32,322 nucleotides of DNA from Plakobranchus ocellatus. Taxonomy: Eukaryota; Mollusca; Gastropoda; Plakobranchidae. The notes beneath the pieces are model-generated. The model worked only from the letters and a program-made list of their open reading frames with translations. It did not search any database and was not told the DNA's origin. How positions within the stretch are numbered: position 1 is the first letter of the stretch; each line of letters opens with the position of its first letter. The stretch is from contig BLXT01003865.1 in the NCBI GenBank assembly GCA_019648995.1, positions 829,949-862,270 of the forward strand, in the 5' to 3' direction. A program made the position numbers and the translations under genes. Below are positions 31,801 through 32,322 of the stretch, in pieces.

Positions 31801-31890
31801 TTTATTTACAGCCGCTCAGATGACCCCTTGGTTCTGGCAGGTTTGGCCAATGGTAAAATGGCGCTCTACCCAACATCTGAGTTATTACAG
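1029..31890 (+). CDS. LRRK2: LRRK2-like Roco kinase gene (partial, 32 exons in window)
   Basis: Multidomain GTPase/kinase. The 32 exons total 3,437 nt and read in one frame as about 1,146 residues, against about 2,527 in human LRRK2. Domains in order: LRRs, Roc (P-loop GYGGRGKT, switch II DFAGQ, THYD), COR (MPYTPIGFW), kinase ([27 protein letters not shown]) and the start of WD40. In the family, Roc binds GTP and COR dimerises the protein; the kinase phosphorylates serine/threonine, in LRRK2 on Rab GTPases. LRRK2 is favoured over LRRK1 by the [14 protein letters not shown] catalytic loop, the exon 28 tail and the LRR-Roc junction. All introns are GT-AG and phases agree at every join. Start codon, promoter and stop lie outside the window. 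The exons were inferred by eye from homology and splice sites, without transcript evidence. Confidence 0.95.
1153..1812 (+). other. intron 1
   Basis: AT-rich with T and A runs. Contains an in-phase alternative donor at 1228 (gcg|gtaaga) that would lengthen exon 1 by 75 nt. Nothing else recognised. Confidence 0.75.
1813..1924 (+). CDS. LRRK2: exon 2: leucine-rich repeats
   Basis: Begins in phase 2 after caactccag. Encodes [11 protein letters not shown], then a [17 protein letters not shown] segment matching the human HWKSLNLRELLFSHNQI stretch. Ends cct aag|gtaagg in phase 0. Covers one complete LRR and the start of the next. Confidence 0.9.
1925..4127 (+). other. introns 2 and 3 (exon 3 lies between)
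   Basis: Apart from exon 3 (2877-2948), this is AT-rich intron. A short (GT)n/(GA)n run sits at about 1951-1981. No RNA gene, mobile element or further exon recognised. Confidence 0.7.
2877..2948 (+). CDS. LRRK2: exon 3: single leucine-rich repeat
   Basis: Exactly 72 nt (24 codons, one LRR unit), phase 0 on both sides, between gaccag and gtaaat. Encodes [17 protein letters not shown], nearly the human [17 protein letters not shown]. One repeat in one symmetric exon is the classic arrangement for LRR genes. Confidence 0.93.
4128..4238 (+). CDS. LRRK2: exon 4: leucine-rich repeats
   Basis: 37 codons, phase 0-0, acceptor cctccag and donor gtcagt. Encodes LPREIGQL followed by [20 protein letters not shown]. 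This aligns with the IPPEIG and NLELRSFPNEMG repeats of human LRRK2, the last full LRRs before the Roc domain. Confidence 0.93.
4259..4770 (+). repeat. long CT-rich imperfect simple repeat in intron 4
   Basis: About 500 nt made almost wholly of C and T on the + strand, built from variants of CTCTGTCT and TCTCTTT. It begins about 20 nt after the donor of exon 4. Open frames across it are by-products of low complexity. Confidence 0.9.
4771..5186 (+). other. rest of intron 4
   Basis: AT-rich sequence up to the acceptor of exon 5 (ggaatacag). Nothing further recognised. Confidence 0.65.
5187..5282 (+). CDS. LRRK2: exon 5: LRR C-cap and linker to Roc
   Basis: 32 codons, phase 0-0. Encodes [12 protein letters not shown], then [14 protein letters not shown]. 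Human LRRK2 has LPLDELHLNFD and AKDIIRFLQQRLKK at the same place. The second part is the helix leading into the GTPase domain. Confidence 0.92.
5283..5907 (+). other. intron 5
   Basis: AT-rich; a good pyrimidine tract (ccttcccctcccgcag) precedes exon 6. No other feature seen. Confidence 0.7.
5908..6056 (+). CDS. LRRK2: exon 6: Roc GTPase, P-loop
   Basis: Acceptor cccgcag, donor aa|gtgagt, leaving in phase 2. After [10 protein letters not shown] it encodes the Walker A/G1 motif [14 protein letters not shown] (GxxxxGK[ST]), which binds the GTP phosphates and Mg2+. Further on, [10 protein letters not shown] matches human TVGIDVKDW (switch I region, with the conserved Thr). Confidence 0.95.
6057..7439 (+). 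other. introns 6 and 7 (exon 7 lies between)
   Basis: Apart from exon 7 (6540-6660), T-rich and AT-rich intron. Between about 6800 and 6970 phrases such as 'gtagagaaa' recur loosely, suggesting an old tandem repeat too eroded to define. Confidence 0.55.
6540..6660 (+). CDS. LRRK2: exon 7: Roc switch II
   Basis: Enters in phase 2 and leaves in phase 0 (ctg|gtaggg). Encodes [14 protein letters not shown], the DxxG (G3) motif, against human VWDFAGREEFYSTH. The residue after the Gly is Gln, as in Ras, while human LRRK2 has Arg1398. The exon then runs to the LYL strand. Confidence 0.95.
7440..7569 (+). CDS. LRRK2: exon 8: Roc, G4 motif
   Basis: Follows gtatttcag, phase 0 to 1. Encodes VVYDIS, then [13 protein letters not shown] and [10 protein letters not shown]. 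The family G4 motif THxD is present. The Asn and Arg in SNIHAR align with human Asn1437 and Arg1441, which are mutated in familial Parkinson's disease. The donor is g|gtatat. Confidence 0.94.
7570..8495 (+). other. intron 8, first part
   Basis: AT-rich intron with a T-rich run (TTTTG repeats) around 8252-8280. No exon or RNA gene recognised. Confidence 0.6.
8496..8945 (+). repeat. tandem repeat, about 40-bp unit, intron 8
   Basis: About ten imperfect copies of a unit reading roughly 'ccattgctta.tgaagtacct' followed by 'ctggctaacattgtctttct'. Some copies are shortened to about 26 bp (for example near 8777 and 8850). The reverse strand has an open frame with repeated SQRY-like words; this comes from the repeat and is not a gene. 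Confidence 0.88.
9057..9119 (+). CDS. LRRK2: exon 9: Roc, short helix exon
   Basis: 63 nt, phase 1 to 1, between ttttttag and gtacgt. Encodes [21 protein letters not shown]. This aligns with human DEKQRKACMSKITKELLNKR, the helix after the G4 motif. The next exon supplies the rest of the following Gly codon and FPAI, as in human GFPAI. Confidence 0.88.
9120..10257 (+). other. introns 9 and 10 (exon 10 lies between)
   Basis: Apart from exon 10 (9750-9846), plain AT-rich intron with nothing recognisable. Confidence 0.65.
9750..9846 (+). CDS. LRRK2: exon 10: Roc C-terminal part
   Basis: Phase 1 to 2, acceptor tcactccag, donor ga|gtatgt. Encodes [15 protein letters not shown] and then [14 protein letters not shown]. 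The human counterpart reads FPAIRDYHFVNATEE and ALAKLRKTIINES. It forms the last strand and helix of the GTPase fold. Confidence 0.9.
10258..10312 (+). CDS. LRRK2: exon 11: Roc-COR linker
   Basis: 55 nt, phase 2 to 0, after ttcattcatag and before gtaagt. Encodes [18 protein letters not shown], against human FKIRDQLVVGQLIPDCYV. It is too short to find as a stand-alone ORF; the match and phase secure it. Confidence 0.92.
10529..10618 (+). repeat. dispersed repeat copy 1 (SINE-like 3' segment), intron 11
   Basis: Shares about 60 nt with 13745-13840: 'tctgacagagaccctgaaag' followed by 'cctgagatcaccttgtggat' and 'tggctatacacaaaa'. It is GC-richer than its surroundings. It ends at a simple (CT)n tract, a typical tail for a short retroposon. 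The family is not identified. Confidence 0.6.
10613..10664 (+). repeat. (CT)n microsatellite
   Basis: About 25 uninterrupted CT dinucleotides directly after the dispersed repeat, followed by a few CTGTCT variants. Confidence 0.95.
10845..10976 (+). CDS. LRRK2: exon 12: COR-A start
   Basis: 44 codons, phase 0-0. Encodes [26 protein letters not shown] and LDEDEELQQ. Human LRRK2 has the same order: ELEKIILSERKN, EFPVIDRKRLLQLV, LDENELPHA. This opens the winged-helix-like COR-A subdomain that packs on Roc. Confidence 0.93.
10983..11310 (+). repeat. tandem repeat, about 60-bp unit, at the 5' end of intron 12
   Basis: Diverged copies of 'gtggtcagctgtttctgt' followed by 'tctaaagtggtcagtgat', starting within about 10 nt of the exon 12 donor. 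At least five copies can be followed to about 11310. The remainder of intron 12, to 11539, shows nothing. Confidence 0.82.
11540..11698 (+). CDS. LRRK2: exon 13: COR-A
   Basis: 53 codons, phase 0-0, acceptor tacctcag, donor gtaagg. Encodes [28 protein letters not shown] and RMMAQVVTV. The match to human HFLNESGVLLHFQD and LSDLYFVEPKWLCKIMAQILTV is among the strongest in the window. Confidence 0.95.
11699..12278 (+). other. intron 13
   Basis: AT-rich intron ending in a strong pyrimidine tract. Nothing else recognised. Confidence 0.7.
12279..12391 (+). CDS. LRRK2: exon 14: COR-A
   Basis: Phase 0 to 2, acceptor ctttttttcag, donor aa|gtaagt. Encodes a variable stretch ([14 protein letters not shown]) followed by [11 protein letters not shown]. 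The latter matches human MSQYFKLLEK, just before the conserved FQIALP segment in the next exon. The first half is not recognisable beyond its position. Confidence 0.88.
12392..13154 (+). other. intron 14
   Basis: Contains a cluster of AGATCT/TCTAGA words at 12746-12785 (ggatctagatctgataggg, agatctagattagatct), a small self-complementary patch. Otherwise AT-rich with nothing recognised. Confidence 0.6.
13155..13255 (+). CDS. LRRK2: exon 15: COR-A to COR-B
   Basis: Phase 2 to 1, after cccctccag. Encodes [19 protein letters not shown], then RRPNIEL. This corresponds to human [27 protein letters not shown]. The donor g|gttagt is slightly off consensus, but the phase fits the next exon. Confidence 0.92.
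13745..13840 (+). repeat. dispersed repeat copy 2 (SINE-like segment), intron 15
   Basis: Matches 10529-10618: 'tttgacggatggcctgaaaa', 'cctgaaatcaccttgttgtg' and 'actatatactcaaaac'. It is followed by a C run and an A-rich stretch (13887-13914). The two copies are about 75-80% alike by eye. No terminal repeats or coding capacity. Confidence 0.6.
13841..14217 (+). other. rest of intron 15
   Basis: C run followed by A-rich sequence, then AT-rich intron to the acceptor of exon 16. Positions 13256-13744, before the dispersed repeat, are likewise unremarkable. Confidence 0.6.
14218..14318 (+). CDS. LRRK2: exon 16: COR-B
   Basis: Phase 1 to 0. Encodes [20 protein letters not shown], against human IRLYEMPYFPMGFWSRLINR. 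The Tyr of MPY aligns with human Tyr1699, a Parkinson's disease site at the Roc-COR interface, and is conserved. Acceptor tttcctccag, donor gtgagc. Confidence 0.95.
14690..14760 (+). repeat. (TA)n followed by (CT)n microsatellite, intron 16
   Basis: About 19 TA dinucleotides, an AT-rich spacer, then about 8 CT dinucleotides. A reverse-strand open frame ending in alternating Tyr/Ile is only this repeat. The rest of intron 16 (14319-14956) shows nothing. Confidence 0.93.
14957..15028 (+). CDS. LRRK2: exon 17: COR-B
   Basis: 72 nt, phase 0-0, acceptor ggtcctcag, donor gtaagt. Encodes [20 protein letters not shown] followed by FWSS. Human has MYWRQGIYLNWSP here, so the [10 protein letters not shown] core is the anchor. 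Confidence 0.9.
15029..15498 (+). other. intron 17
   Basis: AT-rich intron. The phrase 'tcagaattttggtat' recurs at about 15391 and 15422, a minor local duplication. Nothing else recognised. Confidence 0.6.
15499..15581 (+). CDS. LRRK2: exon 18: COR-B
   Basis: Phase 0 to 2, after ttgtacag, before gttagg. Encodes [21 protein letters not shown], matching human EAYCLVGSEVLDNHPESFLKITVP by pattern and position. Its last Arg codon is completed in exon 19. Confidence 0.87.
15640..15860 (+). repeat. GTTGCT-rich low-complexity repeat, intron 18
   Basis: Imperfect trinucleotide-like sequence built from GTT, GCT and GTG words, with 'tgttgctacagt' recurring. Open frames here are hydrophobic by composition and are not considered genes. 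The remainder of intron 18, to 16032, is T-rich. Confidence 0.8.
16033..16160 (+). CDS. LRRK2: exon 19: COR-B, first Cys pair
   Basis: Phase 2 to 1. Encodes [20 protein letters not shown], against human [21 protein letters not shown]. It ends with KFAPCPLCT. The CPLC pair, with CPGH in exon 20, could form a zinc site; human LRRK2 has no such pair at this point. Donor tg|gtgagt. Confidence 0.93.
16161..16669 (+). other. intron 19, 5' part
   Basis: AT-rich intron ending in a pyrimidine tract and a candidate acceptor (cttccctag, ending 16669) that is in phase with exon 20. Nothing else recognised. Confidence 0.55.
16670..16830 (+). repeat. tandem duplication spanning the exon 20 acceptor (about 72-nt period)
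   Basis: Three partial copies of 'ctacatacagatcaggaac' plus 'gactgtgaatattttcatca' plus a T-rich tract. 'gatcaggaac' recurs at 16747 and 16819, and 'actgt.aatattttcat' at 16696 and 16768, both 72 nt apart. The middle copy has cacacgg where the functional site has catacag, so its acceptor AG is lost. The frame is open from 16670 into exon 20. Confidence 0.85.
16820..16926 (+). CDS. LRRK2: exon 20: COR-kinase linker with CxxH
   Basis: Phase 1 to 0, donor gttagt. Encodes [18 protein letters not shown], then [15 protein letters not shown], which leads into the APDVMLADI start of exon 21 (human IAPDLILADL). The acceptor acatacag at 16819 is favoured because it gives a compact CPLCTDQEPF join. An in-frame acceptor at 16669 would add 50 residues. 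Confidence 0.85.
16927..18159 (+). other. intron 20, main part
   Basis: About 1.2 kb of AT-rich sequence without a recognisable exon, RNA gene or repeat family. Confidence 0.65.
18160..18262 (+). repeat. long pyrimidine tract in intron 20
   Basis: About 100 nt almost entirely C/T on the + strand, with runs of CCCCCTCCCCCC type, ending in a T run. It lies about 40 nt before the exon 21 acceptor and probably serves as its distant polypyrimidine tract. There is no AG between its end and the AG at 18303-18304. Confidence 0.85.
18305..18378 (+). CDS. LRRK2: exon 21: lead-in to the kinase domain
   Basis: Phase 0 to 2. Encodes [20 protein letters not shown], then EFKE, against human APDLILADLPRNIMLNNDELEFE. 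The acceptor gataaaaag has no adjacent pyrimidine tract. The strong tract lies about 40-145 nt upstream (18160-18262), and this is the first AG after it. Confidence 0.88.
18379..19666 (+). other. introns 21 and 22 (exon 22 lies between)
   Basis: Apart from exon 22 (18883-18946), AT-rich intron. Nothing recognised. Confidence 0.65.
18883..18946 (+). CDS. LRRK2: exon 22: kinase glycine-rich loop
   Basis: 64 nt, phase 2 to 0, acceptor ctattgcag, donor gtaaat. Encodes [29 protein letters not shown] is the ATP-binding glycine-rich loop (GxGxxGxV), equivalent to human GDGSFGSVY. Confidence 0.95.
19667..19732 (+). CDS. LRRK2: exon 23: kinase catalytic lysine and helix C
   Basis: 66 nt, phase 0-0. 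Encodes [11 protein letters not shown] and ends KMLRQE. The Lys of VAVK is the ATP-anchoring residue (human Lys1906). The final Glu aligns with the helix C glutamate of human RQEL (Glu1920). Confidence 0.94.
19813..19884 (+). repeat. (ATT)24 microsatellite, intron 23
   Basis: An essentially perfect run of 24 ATT triplets. It produces poly-Leu (+) and poly-Asn (-) open frames that are not genes. The rest of intron 23 (19733-20694) is AT-rich without features. Confidence 0.97.
20695..20865 (+). CDS. LRRK2: exon 24: kinase N-lobe, hinge and helix D
   Basis: 57 codons, phase 0-0, acceptor catttctag, donor gtgggt. Encodes [20 protein letters not shown], then [24 protein letters not shown]. Human has HLHHPSLISLLAAGIRP, LVMELASKGSL and LTRTLQHRIALH. 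VMEF is the hinge next to the gatekeeper position. Confidence 0.95.
20866..22071 (+). other. introns 24 and 25 (exon 25 lies between)
   Basis: Apart from exon 25 (21315-21413), AT-rich intron with no recognisable repeat or gene. Confidence 0.65.
21315..21413 (+). CDS. LRRK2: exon 25: kinase catalytic loop
   Basis: 33 codons, phase 0-0. Encodes [20 protein letters not shown], then DNVLVFTL. The catalytic loop is [12 protein letters not shown]-type YRD rather than HRD, with the catalytic Asp (human Asp1994), Lys and Asn intact. The following FTLAPDA matches LRRK2 (FTLYPNA). Confidence 0.96.
22072..22197 (+). CDS. LRRK2: exon 26: kinase activation segment
   Basis: 42 codons, phase 0-0, acceptor gtctgtag, donor gtgagc. 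Encodes [22 protein letters not shown] and RGETYSFQ. The Mg-binding motif is DYG in place of DFG, as in human LRRK2, and the next residue is Ile. The Gly and Ile align with human Gly2019 and Ile2020. The APE motif is intact. Confidence 0.96.
22198..23822 (+). other. intron 26
   Basis: About 1.6 kb of AT-rich intron. It contains a (GT)9 run at 22483-22500 followed by a G run. Several 60-100 codon open frames are composition-driven and show no family resemblance. Confidence 0.65.
23823..23930 (+). CDS. LRRK2: exon 27: kinase helix F
   Basis: 36 codons, phase 0-0, acceptor gatttcag, donor gtaaac. Encodes [17 protein letters not shown] and [13 protein letters not shown]. The Asp of ADIFS is the invariant helix F residue (human ADVYSFG). 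The loop before FDELE is shorter than in human LRRK2. Confidence 0.94.
23931..24205 (+). other. intron 27, 5' part
   Basis: AT-rich intron before the 59-nt array. At about 24202-24250 a diverged relative of the array unit can be seen (aaccag, then atgcccatccctc and acatcattttt), so the array once reached further upstream. Confidence 0.6.
24299..24694 (+). repeat. 59-nt tandem array carrying seven 3' splice sites, the last being exon 28's
   Basis: Seven copies in exact 59-nt register. Acceptor AGs end at 24319, 24378, 24437, 24496, 24555, 24614 and 24673. Each unit reads tgtgtttcctccccag, then aatctgcccattcctccc, then atctctatctcccacacatc. The last copy includes the real exon start (aatctaccc...) for about 21 nt, coding NLPIPPI. 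Six copies keep cctccccag; the last has tcttccacag. Copies differ by only a few substitutions. Confidence 0.97.
24674..24778 (+). CDS. LRRK2: exon 28: kinase C-lobe, with repeated acceptor
   Basis: 35 codons, phase 0-0, donor gtcagc. Encodes [24 protein letters not shown] and DYRPT, against human YGCAPWPMVEKLIKQCL and ERPT. The acceptor chosen is tcttccacag at 24673. Its boundary is the last copy of a 59-nt array with six upstream copies of the same acceptor plus exon start. This last one is chosen because it joins AE to NLPIPPI with the spacing of human LRRK2. Confidence 0.9.
24779..25422 (+). other. intron 28
   Basis: T-rich and AT-rich intron. Nothing recognised. Confidence 0.65.
25423..25524 (+). 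CDS. LRRK2: exon 29: kinase end and WD40 linker
   Basis: 34 codons, phase 0-0, acceptor gaccaccag, donor gtacat. Encodes [19 protein letters not shown] and ends VECVASQ. Human has VFDILNSAELVCLTRRILLP and VECMVAT. It closes the kinase and enters the first WD40 strand. Confidence 0.93.
25525..25845 (+). other. intron 29
   Basis: AT-rich intron of 321 nt. Nothing recognised. Confidence 0.7.
25846..25983 (+). CDS. LRRK2: exon 30: WD40 domain, first blade
   Basis: 46 codons, phase 0-0, acceptor tgtttacag, donor gtaagt. Encodes [12 protein letters not shown], then [10 protein letters not shown], where human has NASIWLGCGHTDRGQLSFLDL. The rest of the exon is a variable loop. Confidence 0.9.
26284..26375 (+). 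mobile_element. tRNA-derived SINE-like segment, intron 30
   Basis: GC-richer than its surroundings and laid out like a tRNA gene. It has a perfect match to the RNA polymerase III A box (TRGYNNARNNG) as TGGCTCAGTTG, and about 30 nt later a weak B-box-like GGATCAAGC. The pattern 'ggctcag.tgtaagaactggc' resembles heads of tRNA-derived SINEs in invertebrates. The B box is too degraded for a working tRNA. A further 200-250 nt on each side in intron 30 show nothing. Confidence 0.55.
26608..26786 (+). CDS. LRRK2: exon 31: WD40 domain
   Basis: Phase 0 to 2, acceptor gctgtgcag, donor ag|gttagt. Encodes [22 protein letters not shown] and DSVLSLYL. Human has SRILCLALV, SGTQSGTLLVI and DSVTCLYC. These are the strands of the next propeller blade. 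A 5-kb intron follows. Confidence 0.92.
26787..27100 (+). other. intron 31, first part
   Basis: T-rich sequence with a CT-rich stretch at about 26900-26990. The open frames here are low-complexity. No exon recognised. Confidence 0.6.
27101..27440 (+). repeat. tandem repeat, about 45-bp unit, intron 31
   Basis: About eight imperfect copies of 'gcattatgtattaaatcagt' followed by 'agcagcatagctgaattta'. Copies vary by substitutions and small deletions; some carry an extra 'ctttg' (gcttagctttgttgaat). Confidence 0.93.
27705..28200 (+). repeat. tandem repeat, about 120-bp unit, intron 31
   Basis: Three clear copies starting near 27711, 27831 and 27953. Each holds 'cttgcag.tccctgcctg', 'caataacaccag', 'aaactgaccact' and 'ccatatccacaacagttagg'. 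A fourth, more eroded copy follows to about 28200. Confidence 0.85.
28201..28642 (+). other. intron 31, middle part
   Basis: AT-rich and then CT-rich (28370-28450), ending in ttcttgttgcag (28631-28642), which resembles a working acceptor in phase with exon 31. Confidence 0.5.
28643..28826 (+). CDS. possible alternative terminal exon (truncated isoform), unproven
   Basis: After a good acceptor (ttcttgttgcag, AG at 28641-28642), joining exon 31 in phase 2 gives [17 protein letters not shown] and an open frame of about 60 codons to TGA at 28824-28826. The translated sequence resembles nothing in the WD40 domain. If used, it would end the protein after the first WD40 strands. Chance is a fair alternative. 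Confidence 0.25.
28827..29496 (+). other. intron 31, AT-rich stretch
   Basis: AT-rich sequence without a recognisable gene or repeat. If the candidate alternative terminal exon is real, this would be its 3' UTR. Confidence 0.5.
29497..29882 (+). repeat. tandem repeat, about 90-107-bp unit, intron 31
   Basis: Four diverged copies (starting near 29497, 29584, 29691 and 29793). Each contains 'gtgatttcagtacc', 'agggattgcccactat', 'tatagaacagat' and 'atatccttttgaattccaca'. Confidence 0.88.
29946..29955 (+). terminator. overlapping AATAAA polyadenylation signals
   Basis: AATAAATAAA holds two overlapping canonical hexamers, followed by a T-rich stretch. It could serve a truncated transcript from the candidate terminal exon at 28643. 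In AT-rich sequence the hexamer is also common by chance. Confidence 0.25.
30190..30640 (+). repeat. tandem repeat, about 105-bp unit, intron 31
   Basis: Four to five diverged copies sharing 'tctctccaatggttttacct', 'taactgaacactacttttct' and 'ctgtgacattattaatcagt'. The phrase 'caatggttttacctt' recurs near 30312, 30512 and 30600. Confidence 0.88.
30641..31811 (+). other. intron 31, last part
   Basis: AT-rich sequence with T runs before the exon 32 acceptor. Open frames of 60-90 codons have no family resemblance. Nothing else recognised. Confidence 0.6.
31812..31890 (+). CDS. LRRK2: exon 32: WD40 domain (last exon in window)
   Basis: 79 nt, phase 2 to 0, acceptor atttacag, donor gtaccc. Encodes [20 protein letters not shown], then PTSELLQ. 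Human has FLLVGTADGKLAIF at this point. The gene continues beyond the window. Confidence 0.9.
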
Positions 31891-32322
31891 GTACCCCAAA
31901 TCGTATTTTCAACAAACTCTCAGTTAATAAATTTTCTCCTCATTCTTAAGGACATGTACGGTCAAATACTCATGTTAGGGCAATTTTTGGTTGAATTTTA
32001 GAAATCGACATATTTGGCTTCTTCAACCATTTTTCTATAGTAAAAGGTGGGATTTATAATGAAAGCAAATTTTTTCAGGTCATAATTTGAGTTTTTGGAA
32101 AGGCGAGTACTATGTTTTTCCTTTTACTCAAAAATCTTTATTGTCCGTTTTCTCAAAATTGATTTTTTTTTTTGCACTAAAATCCATACAATTTTTTTTG
32201 TTTTCTATCCAAATGACCTGAAATTTTCACAAAACATACTCTTATAACTGACGTTTAGAGTAGTTTAGCTGTAGCATTTTTCATTTTGGAGTTATCATTG
32301 TTCAAGTGTGGAAAATTGTGAG
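31891..32322 (+). other. intron 32 (cut by the window end)
   Basis: AT-rich with many T runs and no further exon visible. Its wording ('ccaaatgacctgaaattttc', 'acaaaacatactcttataac') gives the impression of a dispersed repeat, but no second copy lies in this window. Confidence 0.5.

Overview
The window holds a single eukaryotic protein-coding gene on the + strand, cut at both ends. Thirty-two exons, all with GT-AG introns, join without a frame break from position 1029 to 31890 into about 1,146 codons. In order the protein has leucine-rich repeats, a Roc GTPase domain with a P-loop, a COR dimerisation domain, a serine/threonine kinase domain and the start of a WD40 domain. That order and the residue-level match identify a Roco protein of the leucine-rich repeat kinase family, closest to LRRK2 (the family named for the human Parkinson's disease kinase). 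The N-terminal ARM/ANK part and first LRRs lie upstream of the window, and most of the WD40 propeller lies downstream. No convincing gene is seen on the - strand.

Organism: an animal with AT-rich, repeat-laden introns of about 0.4 to 5 kb. The protein is clearly LRRK2-like but far from vertebrate sequence, and it has Cys/His pairs in COR that human LRRK2 lacks at that place. This fits an invertebrate, perhaps a lophotrochozoan such as a gastropod mollusc; that assignment is an inference.

Layout: 1-1028 non-coding (upstream intron); 1029-5282 LRR exons 1-5; 5908-10312 Roc exons 6-11; 10845-16926 COR exons 12-20; 18305-25524 kinase exons 21-29; 25846-31890 first WD40 exons 30-32; 31891-32322 partial intron. 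Introns carry tandem arrays (units of roughly 40 to 120 bp), microsatellites, a tRNA-derived SINE-like segment and a dispersed repeat present twice.

The most unusual structure is just before exon 28 (24674). A 59-nt unit is repeated seven times in exact register, and each copy contains a 3' splice site plus the first about 20 nt of the exon, so the exon has seven candidate acceptors. Two upstream acceptors keep the frame open; the other four lead to an early stop. A smaller in-frame case (72-nt unit) precedes exon 20. Together they suggest that exon-boundary tandem duplication is creating alternative splice acceptors in a conserved kinase gene.
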